Below are positions 9,142 through 17,106 of a DNA stretch of 64,000 nucleotides, in pieces (position 1 is the stretch's first letter; every line of letters begins with the position of its first letter). Under the pieces are notes generated by a model that was given only the letters and a program-made list of their open reading frames with translations, was not told where the DNA came from and did not search any database. The DNA comes from Bartonella sp. HY328 (GTDB lineage: Bacteria > Pseudomonadota > Alphaproteobacteria > Rhizobiales > Rhizobiaceae): the NCBI RefSeq assembly GCF_025449335.1, contig NZ_CP104883.1:1480501-1544500 (forward strand). The letters are read 5' to 3'. The position numbers and the translations under genes are program-made.

Positions 9142-9468
9142 ATGATAAAATTAAAAGATTATAAAGAAGCATTATTAAGGCGAGGAAATGTATTGAGAGT
9201 AAAAGGCATATATCCTCATGAAGCGTTTGTTGACTTGATGATCTTTGAAACACAGAAAGCAATTTGTCCGCTAGGTCTTATAGTTACAACTGGGTATAAG
9301 GCTGGTTTAATTCTACAAACATATCCTGAGGAAGCTTATGCATATCCATTAAGCGGCATATATAAGCATTGGCTAGTAGAGAACTGGATAAAATGGGGGT
9401 ATCCAAGCTGCGATATTGATGATGTATATATTATAGAACGTTATTTTACCGCAACGGTCTGTTTTTAA
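9142..9468 (+). CDS. Imm45-like immunity protein, orphan
   Basis: A 108-residue protein that resembles the Imm45 family of polymorphic-toxin immunity proteins: an N-terminal RRGNVLRVKG strand, then YPHEAFVDLMIF, a GYKAGLIL segment, a YPLSGIYKHWLVENWIKW tryptophan-rich helix, and a C-terminal Cys-Asp-Ile-Asp-Asp-Val patch. It is cytosolic, with no signal peptide. No toxin, Rhs, CdiA or secretion gene lies beside it in the window, so it would be an orphan or stored immunity gene. The family call is from memory of sequence pattern and is moderate. The ribosome site is weak (atagg, about 11 bases upstream). Confidence 0.5.
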   Translation: MIKLKDYKEALLRRGNVLRVKGIYPHEAFVDLMIFETQKAICPLGLIVTTGYKAGLILQTYPEEAYAYPLSGIYKHWLVENWIKWGYPSCDIDDVYIIERYFTATVCF

Positions 9469-10108
9469 TTCGGTAAAATTGGGCTGCCCGATTTTAAAAG
9501 GCTTAATGCCGGTTTTGCTTGGTTTCTTTCATTGAGCAGCATTGAAAACTAAATTGATAAATTTTAGCATTATTGAAGGTTTCATTGCAAATATCTCGGT
9601 TAAGCACTTGGCTTTTGTGTCGAGAGCCAATCTTGCAGCTTTTACCAATCCCTTTTACTAAAAACAGACGCATCGCCACCAAGTCATTTATTCATAGCTT
9701 TTGAAGGTTGAAAGCAAGCATATTTTGCTTTTGTTTTTTTAAATGGAGATTAGTTGTCTTTTATAAAGTATTAAGGCTGAGGAGGCGGTCATTTGCTAGC
9801 TTAAAGGGGAGGGGCTTTTAGTTGATAATTGTCAACTAGTCTCGCCTTATTGTTTCAATGAACATTGGCAACCTAAAAAGAAAATGTGTTGCTATCTCAA
9901 TCTCAATCTCAATCTTTGCCAAGGGAATGGATTGGCAAAGAGTTTATTCTCCTTAAAAAACTTGCGAAAAAGGAATGATTGCTATTTGATGCGATTATAA
10001 AAAACTAAGGCCAATACCTTAAAAATTATTTTCCCATGACAAGAATATTCCCACATTACCTTTGTAATTTTTAAATATAGCTTATCATCGACATCAATAG
10101 CGCCAAGC
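9469..10108. other. gene-free region downstream of the immunity-like gene and lexA
   Basis: 640 bases without a supported gene. It holds a short palindrome, TAGTTGA-TAATTG-TCAACTA (9830-9849), with no flanking promoter I can identify, and a trivial tctcaa triplication near 9896-9915. The 3' end of lexA enters at the right; no clear hairpin terminator for lexA was seen. Confidence 0.5.
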
Positions 10109-10861
10109 CTAATAACTGCGGAATAATCCTACCAACTTTCCTTGAATATTAACGCGATTGGCTGGTAGAATGCGGCTTTCATAAGCGGGGTTTGCCGCCT
10201 CCAGCTCAATAAGATTTCCCTTTGGCTTATAGCGCTTCAAGGTTGCTTCTTCATCATCAACCAAGGCAACCACAATTTCGCCAGTTAGTGCCACGTCAGC
10301 CTTACGGATAATCACCGTATCGCCATCATGAATACCAGCTTCAATCATCGAATCGCCCTTAACCTCAAGGGCATAATGTTCGCCCTTGCCAATCATATCA
10401 ATTGGCATAGTAATGCTGCTTGTTTGGTGCTGAATTGCCGATATGGGTACGCCAGCTGCAATTCGTCCCATAACAGGAATGTCAACATTACTATTAGCAG
10501 CGACAAGGCGATTAGCCGAAATTGTGCCATTGCCAGTGACTGTGCCATTACCAGCGACTGGAAATTTCGATTTGGCAAGCGAATTTGGCGAAGCCAAATT
10601 GCTATTATCCGCCATGCTGCCATAATTATAAGAGGGGCGGTGGGGCATATCGGGAAGTTTAATAATTTCCATTGCGCGGGCGCGGTTTGGTAGACGGCGA
10701 ATAAAACCACGCTCTTCCAATGCGGTGATAAGCCGATGAATGCCCGACTTAGATGCTAGTTCAAGCGCATCTTTCATTTCATCAAATGATGGCGGTATTC
10801 CTGTTTCTTCCAGTTTTTCATGGATGAACATCAGCAATTCACGTTGTTTGCGCGTTAACAT
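10109..10861 (-). CDS. lexA: LexA repressor, self-cleaving
   Basis: SOS regulon repressor. Start set at ATG 10861 (MLTRKQRELL), the conserved LexA N-terminus, with GGGG five bases upstream; the frame extends 14 codons further but into the operator. Residues 1-65 are the winged helix-turn-helix. The Ala136-Gly137 cleavage site lies in GRIAAGVP, the catalytic Ser171 in GDSM and Lys209 in ATLKRY. At 250 residues it is longer than E. coli LexA (202) because of a Gly/Asn/Ser-rich linker at about 83-127. An SOS box overlaps its promoter, so it should be autoregulated. It is transcribed alone. Confidence 0.95.
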   Translation of the reverse strand: MLTRKQRELLMFIHEKLEETGIPPSFDEMKDALELASKSGIHRLITALEERGFIRRLPNRARAMEIIKLPDMPHRPSYNYGSMADNSNLASPNSLAKSKFPVAGNGTVTGNGTISANRLVAANSNVDIPVMGRIAAGVPISAIQHQTSSITMPIDMIGKGEHYALEVKGDSMIEAGIHDGDTVIIRKADVALTGEIVVALVDDEEATLKRYKPKGNLIELEAANPAYESRILPANRVNIQGKLVGLFRSY

Positions 10862-10897
10862 AAAAACCCCATAAGTCGAATCATTGGCACAAATAGT

Positions 10898-10927
10898 GAA
10901 CATATCATATATGTTCCACTATTGTTC
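10898..10927. promoter_or_regulatory. SOS box (GTTC-N7-GTTC) with overlapping palindrome at lexA
   Basis: GTTC at 10913-10916 and GTTC at 10924-10927, exactly 7 bases apart: the alphaproteobacterial LexA operator. Its left half also closes a 19-base perfect palindrome GAACATAT-CAT-ATATGTTC (10898-10916), giving three half-sites within 30 bases. Located 37-66 bases upstream of the lexA start. Confidence 0.85.
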
Positions 10928-11040
10928 TGCAATAGGGGCAAATAATTTAAATTAAATTGCAATTTTGAAGTGGTATTGCATTTTTATAATTTGTTTAAGT
11001 ACTGTTTTTATTGGCTTATTGGATTTGATGTTTTTAAACA

Positions 11041-11069
11041 AAAATGCCGGCTGTGTTAGCCGGCATTTT
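11041..11069 (-). terminator. intrinsic terminator of hfq
   Basis: Twelve-pair perfect stem AAAATGCCGGCT / AGCCGGCATTTT with a 5-base loop; on the minus strand it is followed by T-rich sequence. It lies 26 bases after the hfq stop, between hfq and lexA. Confidence 0.85.
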
Positions 11070-11094
11070 ATCAAAAATATTGCATGTTGAAGAA

Positions 11095-11331
11095 TTAATC
11101 TTCTTCATTTTCAAACATTTGCACTGGCTGGCTTGGCATGATTGTTGAAATAGCATGCTTATAAACCAATTGCGAATGACCATCTCTACGCAATAAGACG
11201 CAGAAATTATCAAAAGAGGTGACAATACCGGTAAGCTTGACGCCATTTACCAAGAAAATTGTCAATGAAATTTTTTGCTTTCTTACGGCATTCAAAAATA
11301 AATCTTGAAGATGTTGCGCCCGTTCTGCCAT
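11095..11331 (-). CDS. hfq: RNA chaperone Hfq
   Basis: 78-residue Sm-like hexameric RNA-binding protein that pairs small RNAs with mRNAs. The sequence shows the N-terminal QDLFLNAVRKQ helix, the Sm1 motif (VKLTGIVTSFDNFCVLL), and the Sm2 motif YKHAISTI, then a short acidic tail. Start ATG with AAAGGT upstream. A strong terminator follows at once, so it is monocistronic here. In many Hyphomicrobiales hflX follows hfq; here the next gene downstream is lexA instead. Confidence 0.97.
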   Translation of the reverse strand: MAERAQHLQDLFLNAVRKQKISLTIFLVNGVKLTGIVTSFDNFCVLLRRDGHSQLVYKHAISTIMPSQPVQMFENEED

Positions 11332-11701
11332 TGTTTTTACCTTTTATTGCGAACCGCATAACTAATTATTTTTATTTCATAGCATGCTAACAGCAAGGGC
11401 TGTCAAGTTAAATTCAAAATTATTACAATATATTACAAAATATTTTGTTTTTTGGCTTGTAATTGTAGGATTTTCGCCGCTAACGCTTTTGGTTTCGAGC
11501 AAAGATCGGCCGTTGGAGCGGTTGGCGTTATTTATGTTCAATTGGTTTAAACGCCCATTAATAATTATTGAATTGATAGGGCCTATACTCGCCTTAGTTT
11601 TGCGCTTTGTTCATTACTATGTAAAAATTGTTGCGGCAAGCTGTTCAGCAACAGTTCAGAATAATGGGCTATCTTTAAGGCAATGATACGAGGTTACTTT
11701 T

Positions 11702-12298
11702 ATGAATAAGATTTCGGCACTTTTTTTGACATTGCTTGGAACGGCGTTGATAGCGCCATCGGTTGGTTATGCAAAAATGACAATTTATACCAATCCGCCA
11801 GCAGCTGCTGCGCCATTGCCACCAGCGCAACCAACACAACCCGCACCGCCACCACCGCCAGCACAAAATCAATATCCGGAGCGTCCTGTGCAGCCTGCAC
11901 CACCACCAAGTGGTAATCGTCCGCAGCGCCCGATGCCACCGCAAAATGATAGGCCAATTGTTGTGCCAGGTCCCGTTGCGCCGCAATATGACAATGCCTA
12001 TCCGCAGCGCCCAATGCCGCCACAATATGACCGCCCACAATATGATAGACCGCAATATGATAGACCGCATCCTCCGCGTCCTATGCCGCCGCAAGATAGC
12101 CATGGCTATCCCTTAGACACAAGACCAAATTATCAAGGACCAAATGGTCAAGATTACGATAGGCCAATTTATAATCCAAATGCACGGCCGCAATATAACC
12201 GACCAAATTATAACCCACCACGGCCAAGGCCACAAGACCAACGGCCAGTTTACCGTGATGATGATAGGGGCTATTATGATCGTCCATCGCTCTATTAA
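11702..12298 (+). CDS. proline-rich secreted repeat protein, 198 aa
   Basis: No family recognised. An N-terminal signal peptide (hydrophobic residues 5-20, cleavage probably after Tyr-Ala near residue 24) is followed by an extended, almost helix-free chain of about 170 residues. It contains three RPMPPQ motifs and tandem PQYDRP units (three in a row near residues 105-125), and is rich in Pro, Tyr, Asp, Arg and Gln. A GAGG ribosome site lies 8 bases before ATG. Such disordered Pro/Tyr-rich proteins can span the periplasm or bind the wall; that is inference. It is monocistronic with a strong terminator. Confidence 0.7.
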   Translation: MNKISALFLTLLGTALIAPSVGYAKMTIYTNPPAAAAPLPPAQPTQPAPPPPPAQNQYPERPVQPAPPPSGNRPQRPMPPQNDRPIVVPGPVAPQYDNAYPQRPMPPQYDRPQYDRPQYDRPHPPRPMPPQDSHGYPLDTRPNYQGPNGQDYDRPIYNPNARPQYNRPNYNPPRPRPQDQRPVYRDDDRGYYDRPSLY

Positions 12299-12335
12299 GA
12301 GTGGTGATGAAATAAAGTTAGTTTAAAAGTCAATT

Positions 12336-12401
12336 AAGGCTGGAAATAGACAAAAATTGGAAATGGTTTTGCCAATTCTAATAGTCTATTTCCAGCCTTT
12401 T
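12336..12401 (+). terminator. large bipartite stem-loop terminator
   Basis: Outer perfect 16-pair stem AAGGCTGGAAATAGAC / GTCTATTTCCAGCCTT with a nested AATTGG/CCAATT stem, followed by TTATT. It ends the proline-rich protein transcript. The stem is unusually long for a terminator. Confidence 0.8.
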
Positions 12402-12661
12402 ATTATTTGTTACTGGTAAATATTGGGTATAAAACCTGTTATTGCATTAATCAACTGCCATAGTTTTTTGCCAACTGAGCCAAAATTTATCCCTATTGCT
12501 GCATGCAGATAAAATTTATCTCAAATGCAATGAATGTAAAAATTTGTTTCGGTTGTGTGGCATATTTTAAAAACCCTATCGGCGCAAAATAACTAGAATA
12601 AGTTTAAATTCCTGTAATCGGCTAACAAGTGCATTTTGCTATTTTGATTGCGGGGTTGGAC

Positions 12662-13435
12662 ATGACGGATTATTTAACCAATATTGCAGGTGAACTTAAT
12701 AGCAAATTCGCGCGCTTAACTGTTCTTGAGCGCCTTGAAGCCGTTGCCACATCTTTTCCTAAGGGCTGTGTTTTTACCACCAGTTTTGGCCTTGAGGATC
12801 AAGTTCTTACTCATTTTATCGCGCAAAACCGTCTTGCTATAAAAATTGTTACCTTAGATACGGGGCGCTTGTTTCCGCAAACCTATAGTCTTTGGCAGGA
12901 AACAGAAGAAAAATACGGCATTAGAATTAAAGCAAAATACCCCCAAAGTGAGGGGCTAGAAGCATTGATTGATGATCAAGGCATTAACGGTTTTTATTTT
13001 TCGCCTGATATGCGCAAACAGTGCTGCTTTACCCGAAAAATCGAGCCTTTAGGCCGCGCATTAATCGGGCAACAGCTTTGGGTAACCGGTTTGCGTGGTG
13101 ATCAATCTGCAGCACGTCATGATTTGGCATTTGTATCGTTTGATAGTGGTTACAATCTTATTAAAGCAAATCCGCTTTATGATATGAGCCGCAACGATCT
13201 TGTATTGATTGCGAAGCAAAATGACATTCCGATTAATAGCCTACACCAGGAAGGCTTTTTATCTATTGGCTGCGCGCCATGTACCCGCGCCATACGCGCT
13301 GGCGAGGAGGAGCGTGCTGGCCGTTGGTGGTGGGAAACTGAAACTGCCCGCGAATGTGGCTTACATGTGCAAAATAGCCATTCCTTGTCCGCAAAAACCA
13401 CCAATCAAGCCCAAGCAGCTTTTGAGAAAGTTTGA
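12662..13435 (+). CDS. cysH: assimilatory APS reductase ([4Fe-4S] type CysH)
   Basis: Reduces adenylyl sulfate (APS) to sulfite with thioredoxin or glutathione in sulfate assimilation. Start set at ATG 12662, preceded by ggggttgga; the open frame begins at an earlier GTG without support. The iron-sulfur cysteine pairs that mark APS rather than PAPS reductases are present: Cys121-Cys122 in KQCCFTRKIEPL and Cys204/Cys207 in GCAPC. The catalytic Cys is in the C-terminal ECGLH motif (Cys232). The SFGLEDQV motif (about 41-48) binds substrate. It is the first gene of a cysH-cysD-cysN operon with overlapping ends, so the pathway here should need no APS kinase. Confidence 0.93.
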   Translation: MTDYLTNIAGELNSKFARLTVLERLEAVATSFPKGCVFTTSFGLEDQVLTHFIAQNRLAIKIVTLDTGRLFPQTYSLWQETEEKYGIRIKAKYPQSEGLEALIDDQGINGFYFSPDMRKQCCFTRKIEPLGRALIGQQLWVTGLRGDQSAARHDLAFVSFDSGYNLIKANPLYDMSRNDLVLIAKQNDIPINSLHQEGFLSIGCAPCTRAIRAGEEERAGRWWWETETARECGLHVQNSHSLSAKTTNQAQAAFEKV

Positions 13436-13437
13436 CA

Positions 13438-14403
13438 ATGTATTTAGAACAAAGCGGCCAACCGCAAAACCCAAATAAACACCTAAACTCAAGTAAAAAT
13501 CATGCTTCTCAAAGCCATTTGCAACGCCTTGAATCGGAAGCTATTTTTATCATTCGTGAAGTTGCGGCAACGGCTGATAATCCGGTAATGCTCTATTCCA
13601 TTGGTAAGGACTCTGCGGTTATGCTTCATCTTGCCATGAAAGCCTTTTACCCCGGTATTCCGCCATTTCCATTGCTGCATGTGGATACGGGGTGGAAATT
13701 TCGTGAGATGATCGAGTTTCGCGATGAAACGGTAAAGCGTCTTGGTTTAAACCTTATCGTTCATAAAAATGAAGAAGGCATCAAGGCAGGAATTAACCCT
13801 TTTGATTCAGGTTCGCGCATCCATACCGATGTAATGAAAACAGCAGGCTTAAAGCAGGCATTGGACAAGTATAAATTTGATGCCGCCTTTGGTGGTGCAA
13901 GGCGAGATGAGGAAAAGAGCAGAGCAAAGGAACGGGTTTTCTCGCTGCGCTCAAGCGAACACCGCTGGGATCCTAAAAAACAACGGCCAGAGCCTTGGTC
14001 ATTATTTAATACGCGCAAAAATAGTGGTGAAAGTTTTCGAGTGTTTCCATTATCCAATTGGACTGAAAAAGATATTTGGGATTATATTGCTTTGGAAAAT
14101 ATACCGGTTGTGCCGCTTTATTTTGCCAAACCTCGCCCTATTGTGCAGCGTGATGGCATGCTTATCATGCGTGATGATGATCGCATGGTTTTACGCGATG
14201 GTGAAAAGATTGAGCAATTATCAGTGCGCTTTCGCACTCTTGGCTGCTATCCATTAACGGGTGCCATACAATCAACTGCTGCAAATCTAGATGATATCCG
14301 CGAAGAAATGCGCCTATCTCGCACATCAGAACGGCAAGGCCGCGCGATTGATAAGGATGGCAATGCTTCCATGGAACAAAAAAAGCAAGAGGGGTATTTT
14401 TGA
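13438..14403 (+). CDS. cysD: sulfate adenylyltransferase subunit 2
   Basis: ATP-sulfurylase catalytic subunit that makes APS from sulfate and ATP together with CysN. ATG 13438 is chosen (GAGAAAG upstream), two bases after the cysH stop; an in-frame TTG overlaps that stop. The PP-loop motif YSIGKDSAVMLHLA is near residues 58-71. The GGARRDEEKSRAKERVFSLR region, the FPLSNWTEKDIWDYI motif and the TLGCYPLTGA motif are all diagnostic. 321 residues is slightly longer than typical because of an N-terminal Ser/Asn-rich stretch of about 20 residues. The stop overlaps the cysN start (TGATG). Confidence 0.96.
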   Translation: MYLEQSGQPQNPNKHLNSSKNHASQSHLQRLESEAIFIIREVAATADNPVMLYSIGKDSAVMLHLAMKAFYPGIPPFPLLHVDTGWKFREMIEFRDETVKRLGLNLIVHKNEEGIKAGINPFDSGSRIHTDVMKTAGLKQALDKYKFDAAFGGARRDEEKSRAKERVFSLRSSEHRWDPKKQRPEPWSLFNTRKNSGESFRVFPLSNWTEKDIWDYIALENIPVVPLYFAKPRPIVQRDGMLIMRDDDRMVLRDGEKIEQLSVRFRTLGCYPLTGAIQSTAANLDDIREEMRLSRTSERQGRAIDKDGNASMEQKKQEGYF

Positions 14404-16049
14404 TGTCGGCTGCTTTGAAAATAGATCATTCACCTTCTGATGAAGTTTCACCATCTGATGAGGTTTTAAAGTCATCGCTTGATGTTTCTTTGCCAGTACA
14501 AATGCCGCAACAACGCTCGCTATTGCGCTTTATTACCTGTGGTTCGGTCGATGATGGGAAGTCCACCTTGATTGGCCGGATTTTACACGACATTGGCGCT
14601 ATTTTTGATGACCAGCTTGAAACATTGGAGCAAGATTCGCGCAAATTTGGCAATAAGGACGATGTATTAGATTTTGCACTTTTGGTTGATGGTCTTGCTG
14701 CCGAGCGCGAGCAGGGCATTACTATTGATGTGGCTTATCGCTATTTTTCAACGCCCAAGCGTTCCTTCATCATTGCTGATACACCAGGCCATGAAGAATA
14801 TACCCGTAACATGGCAACGGGCGCATCAAGTGCTGATCTTGCTATTATTTTGGTGGATGCGCGAAAAGGCATTTTGCCACAAACCAAACGCCATTCCTTT
14901 ATAACCTCAATGGTCGGTATCCGCTCGGTTATTGTTGCGGTTAATAAAATGGATCTCGTTGATTATGACGAAGAAACATTTCAACGCATAGAAAAAGACT
15001 ATCGGGCATTGCTGCCAAGTTTGAATTTTCAAGATATTATCTTCATTCCAATGAGTGCCAAACTTGGCGTTAATGTCACCCAAAAAGATGATAAGCTCAG
15101 CTGGTATCAAGGGCCAACGCTGCTTGATTATTTGGAAGATATCACGCCATTGACATCAAGTATTAATTTTGATGAGCCACCGCGTTTGCCCATTCAATGG
15201 GTTAATCGTCCCAATCTTGATTTTCGTGGGTTTTGCGGCACGTTGAGCAGCGGTGTTTTAAATGTCGGTGATGAGGTAAAGTCCCTGCCAAGTGGTCGTA
15301 CAAGCCGCATTAAGGAAATTATTGCCCCATCAGGCTATGTAACCCAAGCCATAAATGGCGATGCAATAACTGTTACGCTTGAAGATGAGATTGACAGTTC
15401 GCGCGGTGATGTTTTGGTGCGCCAAGATGATCCCATCCGCCCATCTAAAACGCTTAAGGGTGAAATCCTATGGATGAGTGAAACACCATTGGAAAATGGT
15501 CGGCGGTTGATTTTAAAACTTGCTAGTAATGTGACACCTGCAACCACGGACACAATCGAGCAAAAATTTGATATTCACAGCTATAAGGGTAGCCCTAGTC
15601 AATCGCTGCAAATGAATGAGATTGGTCATATTTATATCACGGTTGAAAAGCCAGTGGTGGCAACGCCTTATAATGATAATAGGGGGCTTGGATCTTTCAT
15701 TTTGATAGATGCGATAAGCAATGAAACTGTCGCCCTTGGCGTTGTGCGCAATTGCTTTGATTATAAGTTTTCAAATGATGAAACTGAAAAGGCGACAGAT
15801 ACACCTACCTTATATCATCTGGCACAAATTTGGCTAAATGCGCCGCTCAGTAAAGCACCTGCAATTATTTTGCTGCGTGCCATTGCCTCGCTGGTACTTG
15901 CTGCTATTCCATTGGCTTTTGGTGCACCAGCATTGGCCGCTTGCGCAATTTTTGTGGTTGATTTTCTATTTCGCCCATTTTTACGACTGGTTATTGATGA
16001 CCATACTAAAACAGGGCAAAATGACTTTGAAGAAGGTGCTGGCATTTAA
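14403..16049 (+). CDS. cysN: sulfate adenylyltransferase subunit 1 with C-terminal membrane tail
   Basis: GTPase subunit that drives APS synthesis by CysD. ATG 14403 overlaps the cysD stop and has AGAGGGG upstream. The N-terminus carries a duplicated SPSDEV. The EF-Tu-like GTPase motifs are clear: G1 GSVDDGKST, G3 DTPGHEEY, G4 NKMD. Beta-barrel domains run to about residue 455 (GLGSFILIDAISN). The protein is 548 residues: too long for plain CysN (about 475), too short for a CysNC fusion (about 640). The last 75 residues are not APS kinase: they hold two hydrophobic segments (about 490-525) and a charged end, which could tether the enzyme to the membrane. I do not recognise this tail. Confidence 0.9.
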   Translation: MSAALKIDHSPSDEVSPSDEVLKSSLDVSLPVQMPQQRSLLRFITCGSVDDGKSTLIGRILHDIGAIFDDQLETLEQDSRKFGNKDDVLDFALLVDGLAAEREQGITIDVAYRYFSTPKRSFIIADTPGHEEYTRNMATGASSADLAIILVDARKGILPQTKRHSFITSMVGIRSVIVAVNKMDLVDYDEETFQRIEKDYRALLPSLNFQDIIFIPMSAKLGVNVTQKDDKLSWYQGPTLLDYLEDITPLTSSINFDEPPRLPIQWVNRPNLDFRGFCGTLSSGVLNVGDEVKSLPSGRTSRIKEIIAPSGYVTQAINGDAITVTLEDEIDSSRGDVLVRQDDPIRPSKTLKGEILWMSETPLENGRRLILKLASNVTPATTDTIEQKFDIHSYKGSPSQSLQMNEIGHIYITVEKPVVATPYNDNRGLGSFILIDAISNETVALGVVRNCFDYKFSNDETEKATDTPTLYHLAQIWLNAPLSKAPAIILLRAIASLVLAAIPLAFGAPALAACAIFVVDFLFRPFLRLVIDDHTKTGQNDFEEGAGI

Positions 16050-16086
16050 ATCAGGCAGATCCTTAACTGCTTTTTAACAGTTGAAA

Positions 16087-16110
16087 AAAAAGGGGCAAAG
16101 CTCCCTTTTT
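16087..16110 (+). terminator. intrinsic terminator of the cysHDN operon
   Basis: AAAAAGGG / CCCTTTTT stem enclosing a small GC/GC inner pair, 37 bases after the cysN stop. It is the first of three hairpins in a row. Confidence 0.75.
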
Positions 16111-16127
16111 GGTTTTAATAAGATAAT

Positions 16128-16226
16128 TTTTGCTAGGTGTTGTTTGCTTAAAATAACACCTAGCAAAATGTTCACCAGCCAAGCATTGATAATTATATTT
16201 TATGCCGATAGAGTAATCCTATCGGC
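16128..16226. other. two further inverted repeats downstream of cysN
   Basis: A perfect 14-pair repeat TTTTGCTAGGTGTT / AACACCTAGCAAAA (16128-16168, 13-base loop) and a perfect 8-pair repeat GCCGATAG / CTATCGGC (16204-16226). Neither has a strong T-tract. The rest of 16111-16441 shows no gene. They may be back-up terminators, mRNA 3'-stabilising structures or part of a small RNA. Confidence 0.6.
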
Positions 16227-16441
16227 TATTTGCATCTTGACCTGTGATAAACTATTAATAATCATTGATCGATCTATTATTGGTTTCCCTTTTTTTTGCC
16301 GTAGGATAAAATACAATTATTATGAGTTTGTATTTTATGGTTTTGGGTGTTTTCCTATTGGATCATAATGAATAAATTGGCGACCGTTATAATTGATATT
16401 TGCGTAAAACGGTGGCCAAAGCGAAATGGCAGGCGAATTAT

Positions 16442-16933
16442 ATGGTATCTAGAAGATTAAGTCATGAAGATGGGCATCGCCGCAAGTTTTTGGTGGTTAT
16501 TGATGAGACGCCGGAATGTAAAAGAGCTGTTGCCTATGCCTCTCGGCGAGTAAAGAATACAAATGGCGCCCTTGTTTTGCTGTTTGTGATTGATAGTTCA
16601 GAATTTCAGCATTTCCTTGGCGTTGGTGATGTAATGCGGGCAGAGGCGGAAGAACGGGCAAAAACCACCTTGTCTCAAATTGCTGCCGAGGTGCGTGAAG
16701 GTTTGGGCATTGAAGCTGAACAAATTGTTCGCGAAGGCAAAGCTGCCTTAGAAATAGCAAGCCTCATTGAAGATGATCAGGATATTGCGGTTTTGATTCT
16801 TGCAGCTGGCGCTAATGCAGAAGGGCCGGGGCCATTGGTGGAGGCGGTTGCAGGGCGCAATTCGTCATTTGCAATTCCTGTTACCATTATTCCGGCAAAT
16901 CTAAGCGATGCTGATATTGATGCTGTGACATAA
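16442..16933 (+). CDS. universal stress protein family (UspA-like)
   Basis: 163-residue cytoplasmic Usp-fold protein. ATG 16442 is preferred (aggcga upstream) over a TTG 14 codons earlier. The first strand KFLVVIDETPECKRAVAYA carries the Asp of the Usp ATP site, and the VIREGKAALEIASLI-type helix follows. The usual C-terminal nucleotide loop G-2x-G-9x-G(S/T) is altered: it reads GANAEGPGPLVEAVAG, so ATP binding is uncertain. It is monocistronic. Similar Usp genes next to the NfuA gene are common in rhizobial genomes (from memory). Confidence 0.85.
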   Translation: MVSRRLSHEDGHRRKFLVVIDETPECKRAVAYASRRVKNTNGALVLLFVIDSSEFQHFLGVGDVMRAEAEERAKTTLSQIAAEVREGLGIEAEQIVREGKAALEIASLIEDDQDIAVLILAAGANAEGPGPLVEAVAGRNSSFAIPVTIIPANLSDADIDAVT

Positions 16934-17106
16934 ATTCCTATATAAACGCCTAAAGAATATTAAAAATTAGGCTGCTTTTAGTATTATTTCTTTTTTAGAA
17001 TTTTTTTGTCGCGCTGGTTAAGTTTTTAGTTAACGGAAATTGTCTTTAAGACAATTATTGGTGATGGCAGCTTATTAATAGCAGCAATAGAATAAGGTTA
17101 TGCACT

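Noticed and set aside
9830..9849. TAGTTGA...TCAACTA palindrome as an operator
   Set aside because: No promoter or gene start next to it; too short to support a regulator site.
9896..9915. tctcaa repeats as the start of a CRISPR array
   Set aside because: Only a six-base trivial repeat without spacers; no array or cas gene exists in the window.
11384..11686. 100-aa plus-strand frame between hfq and the proline-rich gene
   Set aside because: Its start lies in the hfq promoter region with no ribosome site, and the sequence is plain AT-rich hydrophobic translation; no family seen.
16081..16368. 95-aa frame downstream of cysN
   Set aside because: It runs through the operon terminator and two inverted repeats and has no ribosome site.
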